64,000 bases of DNA from NCBI RefSeq assembly GCF_002208115.1, contig NZ_CP020946.1:3100001-3164000 (forward strand), read 5' to 3'. The notes beneath the pieces were generated by a model. The model was not told the origin of the DNA, ran no database searches, and saw only the letters and a list, made by a program, of their open reading frames with translations. This document shows positions 27,324-37,725 of the stretch, one piece after another; position 1 is the first letter of the stretch, and every line of letters starts with the position of its first letter. Origin of the DNA: Bdellovibrio bacteriovorus. Lineage in GTDB: Bacteria > Bdellovibrionota > Bdellovibrionia > Bdellovibrionales > Bdellovibrionaceae. The translations under genes were made by a program, and so were the position numbers.

Positions 27324-28508
27324 ATGGGAAAAGGCCTCTCTCGCACACAAGTTTTCTTCATGACCCTGACCTGCATTCTGGTGGTGGGCAATATGTACTA
27401 CAACCAACCGCTGCTGGGGATTCTCGCGCGTGAATTTGGTGTGACAGAAAGCAAAGTATCTTTGGTTCCGGCCTTCACCCTGATCGGTTATGCCTTGGGT
27501 ATTTTGTTCCTGGTCCCGATGGGCGACATGATTGAACGCCGTAAACTGATCCAAGGCTCCATGACCATGGCGGGCCTGCTGGCCATCGCACTTCCATTCA
27601 GTCCAACCCTGGGTGTGTTCTGTGCGATCAGTTGTGTGATGGGCTTCTTCAACGTGTCCCAGTCTGTGTTGATTCCCTTTGCGGCAAACCTGGCCAAACC
27701 TGAAGAGCGCGGCAAAGTCGTCGGCATCGTTCTGTCCGGAATTCTGATTGGCTCTTTGATGGCAAGAACCCTTGCAGGTTTCATTGCGCAGTACTTCGGC
27801 TGGAAGACGGTGTTCATTTTTGCCGGTTCGGTCAGCTTGATTCTTTCCATCGTATCGCAGTTCGTGCTGCCGATGTCCGAACCTAACTTCAAGGGCACCT
27901 ACAAACAGCTTCTGCTTTCCACCGCCAAACTTTTCCGTGAACTTCCCACCATGCGCGAAGCGGCTTTGATGGGCGCGATCTTGTTTGGAACGTTCTCGGC
28001 TTTCTGGACGACGCTGACCTTCCTGCTGGAGGCCGCTCCGTTCAACTATGATCCAAAAACCATCGGCCTGTTTGGCGCCCTGGGCATGATCGGTGCTTTG
28101 GCGGCTCCTTTGGCTGGGCGTTATGCCGACAAAAAAGGCGCTGCGGCGACCATCCGTATGGGTCTTTACTGCTCCATGGGGGCCTTTGCCCTGCTTGCAC
28201 TTTCCTCCACCTTCGTAGCAGGAATCATCCTGGGTGTTTTGGTGCTGGATCTGGGCATTCAGGTGGCCCATATCTCCAATCAGTCCCGCGTGTTTAGCCA
28301 TCCACCCGAGTACCACTCCCGCCTGAACACGATTTACATCTTTGCCTACTTTACCGGAGGAAGTCTCGGGTCTTACGTGGGCTCAACGCTATGGAGCTGG
28401 GGCCAATGGCCTGCTGTCAGCCTGGGTGGGCTCGGCTTTTGCCTGATCGCGACCCTCATTTTCCGCCGGGGGCAGAAAATCCGAGCGGCCGCCGCCAAAA
28501 TAGCCTAA
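27324..28508 (+). CDS. Major facilitator superfamily transporter (DHA1-like)
   Basis: The 394-aa protein has about 12 membrane helices and an MFS motif A-like loop (PMGDMIERRKLIQGS, after helix 2). A second loop has GRYADKKGAA after helix 8. The start GNMYYNQPLLGILAREFG resembles the YnfM/NepI-like efflux group of drug:H+ antiporters. It would export a small molecule using the proton gradient, and the substrate is unknown. AGGACC lies 4 nt before the ATG. The gene appears to stand alone. Confidence 0.85.
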   Translation: MGKGLSRTQVFFMTLTCILVVGNMYYNQPLLGILAREFGVTESKVSLVPAFTLIGYALGILFLVPMGDMIERRKLIQGSMTMAGLLAIALPFSPTLGVFCAISCVMGFFNVSQSVLIPFAANLAKPEERGKVVGIVLSGILIGSLMARTLAGFIAQYFGWKTVFIFAGSVSLILSIVSQFVLPMSEPNFKGTYKQLLLSTAKLFRELPTMREAALMGAILFGTFSAFWTTLTFLLEAAPFNYDPKTIGLFGALGMIGALAAPLAGRYADKKGAAATIRMGLYCSMGAFALLALSSTFVAGIILGVLVLDLGIQVAHISNQSRVFSHPPEYHSRLNTIYIFAYFTGGSLGSYVGSTLWSWGQWPAVSLGGLGFCLIATLIFRRGQKIRAAAAKIA

Positions 28509-28609
28509 GATATACCCATTTCGCCTCGCATTAGCTCAAGCGCTCTCGTTGCAGAACTTTCATCCTTGAGGGTGGTTATGTTAGTCTCGGGGCGTTTATA
28601 GAGGTGTGA

Positions 28610-31486
28610 ATGAAAATCGCTGATCTTTCTCCTAAGAATGAGTTTATCCCCCGTCACATTGGTCCTACAGATTCTGACATCCACGAGATGTTGAAAACTC
28701 TGGGTTTCAATTCCCTGGATCAAATGGCTGACAAAGTGATCCCGGCACAAATCCGCACAACCCACACTTACGCAGATGTGGGCTCGGGTATTTCTGAGCA
28801 CGGTCTTTTGAATCATCTGAAACAGATGGTTTCCAAAAACAAAGTTTACAAAAACTATATCGGCATGGGTTACCACGACACCATCACTCCAACTGTGATT
28901 CAAAGAAACATCTTTGAAAATCCAGTGTGGTACACAGCCTACACTCCTTACCAGCCAGAGATTTCTCAAGGCCGCTTGGAAGCTCTGTTGAACTTCCAAA
29001 CGATGATCGCTGATCTGAACGGCATGGAAATCGCCAACGCCTCTTTGCTTGATGAGGGCACGGCGGCGGCTGAAGCCATGTTCATGGCGCACTCTCTTTG
29101 CAAAAACAAAGCAAACGCCTTTGTCGTATCCCCGGACATGCACCCGCATGTGATCGAGGTTATCGGCACTCGTGCAGAGCCGCTGGGCTTTGAGATGATC
29201 GTGATGGATCCGGCGAAGTATGATTTCGCAAAACCTGTGTTCGGTGTGTTCTTCCAGTATCCAAACACCAACGGCACGGTTGAGGACTATGCTGCCATCG
29301 CAAAAAAATACAAAGACCACGGTGCGCTGGTGACAGCTTCCACGGATCTGCTGGCGATGACATTGCTGACTCCTCCGGGTGAATGGGGTGCTGACATGGT
29401 GGTGGGTAATTCCCAGCGCTTTGGTGTGCCACTGGGCTTCGGTGGTCCTCACGCCGGTTTCCTGGCAACGAAAGACGCTTTCAAGCGTTTGATGCCGGGC
29501 CGTCTGGTGGGTGTCAGCGTGGATTCTCAAGGCAAGTCCGCTTTGCGCCTGGCTTTGCAAACTCGTGAACAGCACATCCGTCGTGAAAAAGCGACTTCCA
29601 ACATCTGTACGGCTCAGGTGCTTCTGGCGAACATGGCTTCCATGTACGCGGTTTACCACGGCCCTGCAGGCTTGAAGAAAATCGCTCTGCGCATTCAGCG
29701 TCTGACGGCGATCCTTTCTGCGGGTCTTAAAAAATTGAATCTTGAAGTTGCTGCAGGTCACGTGTTTGACACTGTGACGGTGAAAACCGACAAAGCGGCA
29801 GAGATCATCGCTCAGGCTGAAAAAATGCAAATGAACTTCCGCAACTACGGCGGCGGCAAGCTGGGTGTTTCCCTGAACGAAGCAACGACTTTGGAAGACG
29901 TTGAGCAAATCTGGGCTGCCTTCAACCTTGGCAAAGCGGCGGGCTTCACAGCCTTGTCTGTGGATGAGTCCTTGGCAGATGTGACCTTGCCAGCGAACTT
30001 GACTCGTTCCTCGGCTTACATGACTCATCAGGTGTTTAACTCTCACCACAGCGAAACAGAAATGCTTCGCTACATTCACCATTTGCAAAACAAGGATCTG
30101 ACGCTGACTCATTCCATGATTCCGCTGGGTTCTTGCACGATGAAACTGAATGCGACGACTGAACTTGTGCCGGTTTCATGGCCTGAAATCAGCAAGCTGC
30201 ACCCGTTTGCGCCAACCGCGCAAGCCGTGGGCCTGATCGAAATGATCCATGATCTTGAGAAAAAACTTTGCGACATCACTGGTTTTGCAGCAGTCAGCTT
30301 GCAACCGAATGCGGGTTCTCAGGGTGAATACGCGGGTCTTTTGGTGATCCGCAAGTATCACCAGTCCCGTGGCCAGGGTCATCGCAACATCTGCTTGATC
30401 CCATCTTCCGCGCACGGAACCAATCCTGCTTCTGCAGCGTTGGTGAACATGCAGGTTGTGGTTGTGGCGTGTGACGATCAGGGTAACGTTGATGTGACGG
30501 ACCTGAAAGCCAAAGCCGAACAGCACAAAGACAATCTGGCAGCATTGATGATCACTTACCCTTCCACACACGGTGTGTTCGAGGAAGGCATCGTGGAAAT
30601 CTGCAAGATCATCCACGACAACGGCGGTCAGGTTTACATGGACGGCGCGAACATGAATGCTTTGGTTGGCATGTGCCGCCCAGGTGTGTTCGGTCCGGAC
30701 GTTTCCCACATGAATCTGCACAAGACCTTCTCGATCCCTCACGGTGGTGGCGGTCCGGGTGTAGGTCCTATCGGTGTGGGCGCGCACTTGGCAGAATTCC
30801 TGCCGAAGCACTCTTTGGTGCCTGAAGCGGGTCCTGCCAACGGGATCTCTGCAACGACGTCGGCTCCTTGGGGCAGCGCGAGCATCCTGCCAATCTCCTG
30901 GGCTTACATCACCATGATGGGCGCTCAAGGTCTGCGCAAAGCCACTTTGGTCAGCATCCTGAGTGCAAACTACATCGCGAAGAAGCTGGAAGCTCATTAC
31001 CCTGTTCTTTACAAAGGTAAAAACGGTCTGGTGGCGCACGAGTGTATCGTGGATGTTCGCGAGATCAAAAAGACCTCTGGCATTGACGTGACTGACGTTG
31101 CAAAACGTCTGATGGACTTCGGTTTCCATGCTCCGACCATGAGCTTCCCGGTGGCAGGCACTTTGATGATCGAGCCAACTGAATCTGAATCCAAAAAAGA
31201 ACTGGATCGCTTCATTGAATCCATGGTGACCATCCGCAAAGAAATCAATGCGGTTGAAGCCGGCAAGATGGACAAAGAAAACAATGCGCTTAAAAACGCT
31301 CCTCACACAGCGCAGATGCTGATGAAACCTGAATGGAATCATCCGTACAGCCGTGAAGAGGCCGTTTATCCGGTTGAATGGTTGCGTGGTAACAAGTTCT
31401 GGCCGGTTGTTGGCCGTGTCGACAACGCTTACGGTGACAGAAACCTGATTTGCTCCTGCCCTTCGATTGAAGACTATCAGGCGTAA
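28610..31486 (+). CDS. gcvP: Glycine dehydrogenase (decarboxylating), P-protein of the glycine cleavage system
   Basis: The 958-aa protein matches the single-chain P-protein (E. coli 957 aa). It contains the PLP lysine Lys705 in [16 protein letters not shown], and the fused, duplicated alpha/beta halves are both intact. It decarboxylates glycine and passes the aminomethyl group to lipoyl-GcvH. GcvT and GcvH are encoded 7.4 kb away as a separate pair, and the L-protein is not in the window. No glycine riboswitch is visible in the 100-bp leader. AGAGGTG precedes the ATG. The stop TAA shares a base with the next start. Confidence 0.96.
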   Translation: MKIADLSPKNEFIPRHIGPTDSDIHEMLKTLGFNSLDQMADKVIPAQIRTTHTYADVGSGISEHGLLNHLKQMVSKNKVYKNYIGMGYHDTITPTVIQRNIFENPVWYTAYTPYQPEISQGRLEALLNFQTMIADLNGMEIANASLLDEGTAAAEAMFMAHSLCKNKANAFVVSPDMHPHVIEVIGTRAEPLGFEMIVMDPAKYDFAKPVFGVFFQYPNTNGTVEDYAAIAKKYKDHGALVTASTDLLAMTLLTPPGEWGADMVVGNSQRFGVPLGFGGPHAGFLATKDAFKRLMPGRLVGVSVDSQGKSALRLALQTREQHIRREKATSNICTAQVLLANMASMYAVYHGPAGLKKIALRIQRLTAILSAGLKKLNLEVAAGHVFDTVTVKTDKAAEIIAQAEKMQMNFRNYGGGKLGVSLNEATTLEDVEQIWAAFNLGKAAGFTALSVDESLADVTLPANLTRSSAYMTHQVFNSHHSETEMLRYIHHLQNKDLTLTHSMIPLGSCTMKLNATTELVPVSWPEISKLHPFAPTAQAVGLIEMIHDLEKKLCDITGFAAVSLQPNAGSQGEYAGLLVIRKYHQSRGQGHRNICLIPSSAHGTNPASAALVNMQVVVVACDDQGNVDVTDLKAKAEQHKDNLAALMITYPSTHGVFEEGIVEICKIIHDNGGQVYMDGANMNALVGMCRPGVFGPDVSHMNLHKTFSIPHGGGGPGVGPIGVGAHLAEFLPKHSLVPEAGPANGISATTSAPWGSASILPISWAYITMMGAQGLRKATLVSILSANYIAKKLEAHYPVLYKGKNGLVAHECIVDVREIKKTSGIDVTDVAKRLMDFGFHAPTMSFPVAGTLMIEPTESESKKELDRFIESMVTIRKEINAVEAGKMDKENNALKNAPHTAQMLMKPEWNHPYSREEAVYPVEWLRGNKFWPVVGRVDNAYGDRNLICSCPSIEDYQA

Positions 31487-32487
31487 TGAAGCGCATCCTT
31501 CTTATCCGCTTAGATAAAATCGGTGACCTGATCTGCAGCATGCCTGTAGATCAGGTTTCTTTTTTAGAGGGTTGGGATAAGCACTGGGTGATCGCCAAAG
31601 GTTTGGGATTCGTCCCTGAAAACGCCGACCCTCAAAGAAAATTTCTGGAACTGAAAAAAGACGACGCCAAGGAATCTCTGCCAAAACTAAGAGCCTTCTT
31701 GCGTGAATACCGCCCTGATGTCGCCGTCAGCCTGCAGGCACCGTGGTGGGTCAGCTATGCACTTTGGACAGAAGGCGTGCCCGTTCGCGCGGGTGTGCGT
31801 TCGCAGTGGCACAGCTTTTTGTTTTTGAATAAAGGCCTGCGCCAGCGTCGCAGTCTCGCGGTTCAACACGAGGCTGATTACAATCTGGATGTCCTGAAGC
31901 ACGCCCTTGGCATCAGCGAGAATGTAAAAACCCCGGTTTTGAAACTGACGGCCCCGGAAAACCCGGCGCTGCTTTCCAAATACCACCTGACCGCGCAAAA
32001 CTATGTCGTGGTTCATCCCGGCATGGCAGGCTCCGCCCTGAACTGGCCGATTGGCAATTACATCGAACTGATCAGAACGGTGTCTGAAACCACGCAAGTG
32101 GTTCTGACCGGCACCCCGGCCGATGAAAAATGGCTGACCGAGATCAAAGCGACCTTCAAAGACCACAAAAACGTCCTAAGCCTGCAAAGTCTGCTGTCTG
32201 CCACCGAACTGTTCACGGTGCTTAAGAACGCCAAAGCGGTGGTGGTGCCAAGCACGGGTGTTGCGCATATGGCGGCTTCTTTAGGCACTCCGGTTCTGGG
32301 TATTTACCCGCACGTGCGCGTGCAAAAGCCCCTGCGCTGGGCGGCCCGTGGACCTAAAGTGCATATTTTCGAAGCCCCGACCCAAAATGCCGATGGCAGT
32401 GTCTGCGACGGCACCCACTGTGAAGAATTTCACTGTATGGCAAAAATTAAGGTCGAGGATTTGCTTCAGGCCCTGTCCTCCCTTTAG
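31486..32487 (+). CDS. Glycosyltransferase family 9 (heptosyltransferase-like)
   Basis: The 333-aa protein begins KRILLIRLDKIGDLICSMP, the standard GT9 N-terminus, and has the donor-site text VVHPGMAGSALNWP and VVVPSTGVAHMAASLGTPVLGIY. Family members add heptose or related sugars to the lipopolysaccharide inner core at the cytoplasmic face. A cysteine-rich stretch near the C-terminus (CDGTHCEEFHC) is common in this family. The ATG overlaps the gcvP stop by 1 bp (TAATG), so it is translationally coupled to an unrelated metabolic gene. Confidence 0.88.
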   Translation: MKRILLIRLDKIGDLICSMPVDQVSFLEGWDKHWVIAKGLGFVPENADPQRKFLELKKDDAKESLPKLRAFLREYRPDVAVSLQAPWWVSYALWTEGVPVRAGVRSQWHSFLFLNKGLRQRRSLAVQHEADYNLDVLKHALGISENVKTPVLKLTAPENPALLSKYHLTAQNYVVVHPGMAGSALNWPIGNYIELIRTVSETTQVVLTGTPADEKWLTEIKATFKDHKNVLSLQSLLSATELFTVLKNAKAVVVPSTGVAHMAASLGTPVLGIYPHVRVQKPLRWAARGPKVHIFEAPTQNADGSVCDGTHCEEFHCMAKIKVEDLLQALSSL

Positions 32488-32496
32488 AATACCTTC

Positions 32497-33513
32497 ATGC
32501 AAAGAGAATTCACCTGTCCCGCTTCTTTTGAAGAATCCATCAATCGTGCCCTGGCGACTTACAAGTTGTCGTTGACGGATTCCAAGGCCCTGGCCAAATG
32601 TGTGCTGGCTTTGTCGGACTTCTTTATCGCCAAACCTGACAGCCCCACCCCTTGGAACGAATCCTGGGCGCAGGTGGCGTATCTTTGTTATTACCTGCCG
32701 CTGAATTCCACCCGCCTGACCGGACTGATTGAAGAGGCCGACAAGCGCGGATTCTTTAGTGGCCTTTCCCACGTGATCGATTTCGGTGCAGGCCTGGCGA
32801 CGGCATCAATGACCTTGAATGAAAAACACAAGTTCAGCTATCAGTTAATCGAGCGCGCGGCCGAGCCCCAAAATCTGATTGAAAAGCACTTTCCGCAGTT
32901 CCCGCCTCAGGAATGGCTGCGCACCTTTAGCGGGGCCCGCCTGAAAGACGGGGCAAAAACCCTGGCACTATTTTCTTATTCTTTGACCGAGCTGACAGAC
33001 CTTCCGGACTGGGCTTATCAGTGCGAAGCACTTATGCTGGTCGAACCATCCACCCAGCAAGATGGCAGAAAGCTTTTACAGTTGCGTCAGAAGCTTTTGG
33101 AAAAAGGCTATCACGTATGGGCCCCGTGCACGCATGAACAGGCTTGTCCTCTGCTAAGCCAGTCTAAAACGGACTGGTGCCACGACCGCGTTCACTTCAA
33201 AGCGCCGGCGTGGTTCACGGCCCTGGAAGCTGAGCTTCCGATGAAAAATCGCACACTGACCATGAGCTATGTGCTGATGAGAAAAACCAAACCGCAAGCC
33301 ATCAAAGCGGCCCGTGTGGTGGGCGACCGCCTGAAAGAAAAAGGCAAGGACCGTCAGATGATCTGCCGTGGTTCCGAGCGCGAGTTTTTGGCGTGGCTTC
33401 ACAAGACCAAGATCGAACAGGACATCCCACGCGGGGTTCTGGTTGATATTCCGGACGACATTCAAAAAGTTTCAAATGAACTGCGGGTCAGCCGCGAGAT
33501 CACAGTTCTTTAG
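32497..33513 (+). CDS. Rsm22/METTL17-type ribosome-associated methyltransferase-like protein
   Basis: The 338-aa protein has a SAM-fold motif (VIDFGAGLATASM, residues 93-105), LVEPSTQQDGRKLL (191-204) and the family's cysteine cluster: Cys211 and Cys217 in PCTHEQACPLL, Cys228 in DWCHDRVHF, and Cys290 in QMICRGSE. In the mitochondrial homologue METTL17 the equivalent four cysteines hold a 4Fe-4S cluster, and the protein acts in small-subunit assembly. YLCYYLP near residue 63 is another family mark. The gene starts 9 bp after the GT9 gene. Its last 42 bp overlap the convergent binding-protein gene. Confidence 0.82.
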   Translation: MQREFTCPASFEESINRALATYKLSLTDSKALAKCVLALSDFFIAKPDSPTPWNESWAQVAYLCYYLPLNSTRLTGLIEEADKRGFFSGLSHVIDFGAGLATASMTLNEKHKFSYQLIERAAEPQNLIEKHFPQFPPQEWLRTFSGARLKDGAKTLALFSYSLTELTDLPDWAYQCEALMLVEPSTQQDGRKLLQLRQKLLEKGYHVWAPCTHEQACPLLSQSKTDWCHDRVHFKAPAWFTALEAELPMKNRTLTMSYVLMRKTKPQAIKAARVVGDRLKEKGKDRQMICRGSEREFLAWLHKTKIEQDIPRGVLVDIPDDIQKVSNELRVSREITVL

Positions 33514-34254
33514 GGATAGTTCCGCCCGCAAATACTTCTTCCACTCTCCGGATCGCCGCAAGCGCTGGATTTCACCCTCCAGCCATTTGTGCAGATCTTT
33601 TTGGGACTGTGGCGAAACCAGAATTTTTCGATCAAAGCGCTCAATGGTTTTATCTGAGATGTAAATCTGATCTTCCAGCCCCAGATCGCGAATCAAATAG
33701 ACGGCCACAATCCGGCCCATAACCATAAAGTCAATCCGCCCCCGGGCCAGCATGCGCAGACTGTTATTAAAGGACTGTGTGGATTCGGCTTTTACCATTC
33801 CGGCTTTTTCCAACTGTTGCACCGGCTCGACAGCATGACCCAGAACAATCGAAGTTCTTTTACCCTGCAGTGAAGCCGGACTTTCGTATTCCAGAGCGCG
33901 TTTACGAGGCGAAAGCACCAGATTTTCATCTTCCATCAGAGCCGATGTCCAAAGGTACTTCTTTTCATCGCCATCCCCGAACCACTTCGGCGAAACCAAA
34001 GGAACCACATATACACCGCTGCGCTGAAGAATCTTCTGCAAGCGAACCCGGGGGACAACCACCACCTTGAACTGATATTTTCCCTGGGAACGCACCGTTA
34101 GAAGTGATGCCAGATCATAGACAAGACCCTGCTCTTTTTTCTGATCAACCACAAATGGTGGAGTGTCGTAAGGCGAAACCATCTCGATCACTTGCGCAGC
34201 GGAAGTGATGACGGAATAGCAAAGCAGTGCCGATACGATCCAGAGCGGACGCAT
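33472..34254 (-). CDS. Periplasmic solute-binding protein, family 3 type
   Basis: The 260-aa product has a signal peptide (cleavage near TSA-AQV) and the bilobed SBP_bac_3 pattern: an N-terminal strand with SPYDTPPFVVDQ, then LVYDLASLL, a hinge near KRTSIVLGHAVEPV, and a C-terminal helix (LRRSGEWKKYL). No ABC permease or ATPase is adjacent, so it may be an orphan binding or sensing protein. Related domains occur in tandem in the gene at 51768. Its 3' end overlaps the Rsm22-type gene tail to tail. Confidence 0.78.
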   Translation of the reverse strand: MRPLWIVSALLCYSVITSAAQVIEMVSPYDTPPFVVDQKKEQGLVYDLASLLTVRSQGKYQFKVVVVPRVRLQKILQRSGVYVVPLVSPKWFGDGDEKKYLWTSALMEDENLVLSPRKRALEYESPASLQGKRTSIVLGHAVEPVQQLEKAGMVKAESTQSFNNSLRMLARGRIDFMVMGRIVAVYLIRDLGLEDQIYISDKTIERFDRKILVSPQSQKDLHKWLEGEIQRLRRSGEWKKYLRAELSLKNCDLAADPQFI

Positions 34255-34361
34255 AGTATTCCCCTTGGTCTGTACTGTTATTCTACCACAGACCAGTGTT
34301 CAACAGAGCTTCTCAATTTAAGACGAGACAATTACTCAACTGTCATTCTGCAAATACCCAT

Positions 34362-34388
34362 TAATCTTGGGAACAAACATTCCGATAT
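34362..34388 (+). promoter_or_regulatory. FliA-like promoter of the 1067-aa lipoprotein gene
   Basis: TAATCTTG (34362-34369) is followed after exactly 11 nt by TCCGATAT (34381-34388). These score 5/8 and 6/8 against TAAAGTTT-N11-GCCGATAA. A normal leader of about 20 nt with AAGGA leads to the GTG start. Confidence 0.4.
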
Positions 34389-34410
34389 GTAGTCCATAAG
34401 GAACGCACAA

Positions 34411-37400
34411 GTGAACATACGGCACGTTACAGAACCATTCATTGTTCTTCTTTTGGTCTCTATTTTGGGACTGACGGGATGTATTCGTGCCAGCGTTCAT
34501 AATGGAACGCTGACGGCGGATCTGGCCTCCGAAAGTGACTCCTCTTACTTCACCAATAAGAACCCGATCGAAGTCCTGGTTATTTTCAATCGCGCACCCG
34601 ATCAGTTTTACCCGGAAAACTTCACGCTTGAAAATGCCACAATGGGTTCCATCGTCCAGGTGGACAAAGTCACTTACCGCGTGCAACTGATCCCCACCAA
34701 CCAGGGCGAAGTGCGCATGAACCTGCCAAAAGGCACAGCCGTCGGCAATCGTGGAGAAACCAACGCTGAATCCGGAATCTTTGAAGTTTACTATGACAGC
34801 ATTCTGCCAACGATTGGGACCGCCACCATTTTGCCAGCGGCGGTCAGCCCCAATCCCGTTCCGTCCGTCCAGGGAACGACCGAACCCAAAGCCATCGTCA
34901 CTCTATATAATTCACTTGCCTGCACCGGAGACAAACTGGCGGACTCCACCGCCGATGCGGTGACCGGTAATTTTGAATTCCCGCTGGGCAACGCTCTGAC
35001 CGCCGAGGGGGCCTATGCCTGGAGCGTTCAGGCCCGCGATGCCGCTGGTAATATTCATTGTTACCCCTTCCCCCTGGCTTACACTCTGGATCAGACCGAG
35101 CCCTCGCTGCCTTCGATCTCGGTGGCACATGGCCCGGTTCAGGACAACCCGGCGGCTGTGGATGTCACCTCTTGCGATGACGACAACCAAACGCCGGACT
35201 CTTTCCATCAGGTGATTTTCGTGCAAGACAGCTCCGCCCCGCCGGATTTGGACAATCCGAACTGGATTGCTTGTTCAGCGGGCATTAACAATGTCACCCT
35301 GACCGGCGCCGACGGCGATCACACACTTGTGATGTGGGCTCGTGATGAAGCCGGAAATATTTCTTCCAGCAACCAGATTACCATCACCCTGGATACCACA
35401 ACACCAAGCCTGTCTGTGCCGACCACCGCAAGCCTTGATCGTAACAGCGCAAGCACGGTGATTCTGGCTGATGCCGTCGTGGATTCCGACGAAGAGGGTC
35501 TTGGCACTTATTCCCTGCTGACAGCGGATGCTCCAGCCTGTGCTGATCATGGCACTGTATCAATCAACGCCAGCAATGGTGCGGTGACATTTGCTCCCGC
35601 AGCCCACTATTTCAACCGTTACAGCGGAGCCGATCATCACGGAGGCCCCTGCAATATCAAAGTGCAATTCGCCGACCGGGTTTCCCCAACCGCTCACACC
35701 GTGACTGCTGACACCGCAGTGACCGTAAACTTTGTGAATGAGCCCGTGCAGATCACGGCTTGGCCGGGAACCAATGGCACGGCTTTGGAAAAGTGCGGCA
35801 ACAAATGTTTTGCCAATTCCATCTTTGATCTGAGCTTTACTGTTTCCCCAGGTGGCAACGCCACTTATCCCGACCCACAAAGCATTTCATGTTCTGCCAC
35901 TACGGCCGATGGATACTATGTCGACATCGCCAGTTGTGCAGTGACTGGCACCGCGGGAACTTTGTCCGTGCAGATGGGAACGGCACACGCCTCTGCCACC
36001 GATGGCACCGTGGTGTCCTTGACTGTTAATGATGGTGTGGGCACTGATTCAGAATCTTTCAGCCTGCATGTGGATAACTATGTGATGAGCATGTATCCCG
36101 CATTAGCCGTTCGCACCCAACTGTCCTGCATTTTGTGTCACGCCAACATTCAAGCCGATATCGTGACTGATTTTGGGGTTTCACAAGCCAATTACAGCAA
36201 CGCAAGCAGCATTCTGGGCGTGGCGAATCTGGCGGGTTCATACATTTATCACAACGACAATTCGGCCATTGATTTCCTGGTGACAGGTTCGATCTATATG
36301 CCGAATATCACTGTCACTGACAAAAACTTTATCAAACAAACTTCGGGCAATCCGAACTCTGGTCCCATCAATCTAAGAAGCTTCCTGCAAAACAGTTGGA
36401 ACCAATATCCGCCGATCACCGACAGTCAGGGAACGATCTTGTTGGATGGTGACGGTTTTATGCAGGTGGATCCGACGCCAGTGGCGAAAGCACCGCAACT
36501 GGTTGCACCGAAAGTGCAGGGTGGATTGCAACTGAAGTCCGCAATCACCATTCGTGCGCCATCAGATGCCGAAGTACTGGCGCTGGACAGTTCTTTGACG
36601 GCAGGTACGGCGGCATTCGTTTACAAAGGGCCGAATTCGAAACCGGCTTTAAGCGGTCTGCAACTGCATGATTTTGGTTACGGTCAATTCATTCGTAACA
36701 ACGGCACGATTGTTTGCCATGGCAGTATCATCATCAGCGGAACGTTGTATCTAAATAACCCCGACATTCAAACCGATGACGTCGGTTGTTCGATCTATGT
36801 AGCAGGCAACGTGTTCATCGAAACCAATCGCGGCACAGCCATTCAATATGTCGGCGGTGCAAGCTCACCGACTTTGCAGATCACCAGTTCCCGCAACATC
36901 CATATGGGTATCGGCCTTTATGATATTCGCTTTATCCGTCGCAGTCTGAATAACTATGAAGACGCTCAGAAGATTGTGAATGCCGCAAACCCTGGCGGTC
37001 TGCGCGACGCTGCGGAAGGTGCTTTGACCATCAAGTCCAATGCCAATGCCGGAGCCTGGGAATGGATGCGCTGTCCATTGCGCCCCGAACACGCCCGCTA
37101 TCTGGACACTCATTACATTTCAAACGGCAACTACACGGCTTGTGATTCATCCACCGACCCATGGAAATGTTCGATGGCGCGCGAGATGTTCAACAACTGG
37201 ACCGGCGTCGTCACCGGCTATGACCACATCACCGATGAAAAAGTCGTCAATCGTTCCGGCACACTGGTGAATCCAGTGGTGGCATACGAAACCATGTGCC
37301 GCGTGAACGGCGCATATCAAATGGGAAGCTATAGCAGTTATGCCTGGGACTGGTCCGGCTATTGGGGCGAGCAGCCCGATCGTGTCGGCGCTGCCAGTGT

Positions 37401-37614
37401 GAATGCCACGCGCGTTTCCACCGTCTTTGATCACGTTCGCATCAACGCCCAGAACGTGCACAGCCGTTACTATGGCGAATTCCGCGGCTCCGTCATCGCC
37501 CCATGGGCCCTGTTCGCTGTCGGAAACTTGGTCTTTAAGTACGACACCCGACTGAACGCCGTCGTGCCTTACCCGCGGCTGATGGTGCCCAACCCGATCT
37601 TCGATGTGCAATAG
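34411..37614 (+). CDS. Very large Ig-like lipoprotein with a single CxxCH motif
   Basis: The 1067-aa protein starts at GTG (AAGGA 8 nt upstream) and has a lipobox LTGC (Cys24). Residues about 50-560 read as successive Ig-like or cadherin-like beta domains (for example AWSVQARDAAGN, MWARDEAGNISSSNQITITLDTTTPSL). A CILCH motif follows at residues 573-577. The C-terminal ~480 residues look beta-rich, with patterns like a solenoid (GSIIISGTLYLNNP, SIYVAGNVFIE). One CxxCH could bind one c-type haem, or be chance, and no distal methionine is obvious. A surface-exposed adhesin or polymer-binding role is an inference. I do not recognise a named family. Confidence 0.75.
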   Translation: MNIRHVTEPFIVLLLVSILGLTGCIRASVHNGTLTADLASESDSSYFTNKNPIEVLVIFNRAPDQFYPENFTLENATMGSIVQVDKVTYRVQLIPTNQGEVRMNLPKGTAVGNRGETNAESGIFEVYYDSILPTIGTATILPAAVSPNPVPSVQGTTEPKAIVTLYNSLACTGDKLADSTADAVTGNFEFPLGNALTAEGAYAWSVQARDAAGNIHCYPFPLAYTLDQTEPSLPSISVAHGPVQDNPAAVDVTSCDDDNQTPDSFHQVIFVQDSSAPPDLDNPNWIACSAGINNVTLTGADGDHTLVMWARDEAGNISSSNQITITLDTTTPSLSVPTTASLDRNSASTVILADAVVDSDEEGLGTYSLLTADAPACADHGTVSINASNGAVTFAPAAHYFNRYSGADHHGGPCNIKVQFADRVSPTAHTVTADTAVTVNFVNEPVQITAWPGTNGTALEKCGNKCFANSIFDLSFTVSPGGNATYPDPQSISCSATTADGYYVDIASCAVTGTAGTLSVQMGTAHASATDGTVVSLTVNDGVGTDSESFSLHVDNYVMSMYPALAVRTQLSCILCHANIQADIVTDFGVSQANYSNASSILGVANLAGSYIYHNDNSAIDFLVTGSIYMPNITVTDKNFIKQTSGNPNSGPINLRSFLQNSWNQYPPITDSQGTILLDGDGFMQVDPTPVAKAPQLVAPKVQGGLQLKSAITIRAPSDAEVLALDSSLTAGTAAFVYKGPNSKPALSGLQLHDFGYGQFIRNNGTIVCHGSIIISGTLYLNNPDIQTDDVGCSIYVAGNVFIETNRGTAIQYVGGASSPTLQITSSRNIHMGIGLYDIRFIRRSLNNYEDAQKIVNAANPGGLRDAAEGALTIKSNANAGAWEWMRCPLRPEHARYLDTHYISNGNYTACDSSTDPWKCSMAREMFNNWTGVVTGYDHITDEKVVNRSGTLVNPVVAYETMCRVNGAYQMGSYSSYAWDWSGYWGEQPDRVGAASVNATRVSTVFDHVRINAQNVHSRYYGEFRGSVIAPWALFAVGNLVFKYDTRLNAVVPYPRLMVPNPIFDVQ

Positions 37615-37669
37615 CGGCTCGGCCGAGCAAAGCTGGAGCGCCGCCAGGCGCGCAAGCTGAAGCAATAAA

Positions 37670-37697
37670 AAAACCGAGGGGGCTTCCCTCGGTTTTG
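37670..37697. terminator. Bidirectional terminator between convergent genes
   Basis: 11-bp stem AAAACCGAGGG/CCCTCGGTTTT (37670-37680 with 37686-37696). It serves the lipoprotein gene on the left and the regulator gene ending at 37726 on the right. A 12-bp palindrome (GCTCGGCCGAGC, 37617-37628) lies just before it. Confidence 0.82.
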
Positions 37698-37725
37698 GTG
37701 TCGAGTTGATTTTTTAAACGCGCAA

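Noticed and set aside
28505-30112. 535-aa frame on the minus strand within gcvP
   Set aside because: It is antisense to a fully conserved gcvP and shows His/Arg/Val-rich text typical of a mirrored frame.
37617-37628. 12-bp palindrome GCTCGGCCGAGC as an operator
   Set aside because: It directly follows a stop codon and precedes a terminator, so a role in the transcript end is more likely than regulation.
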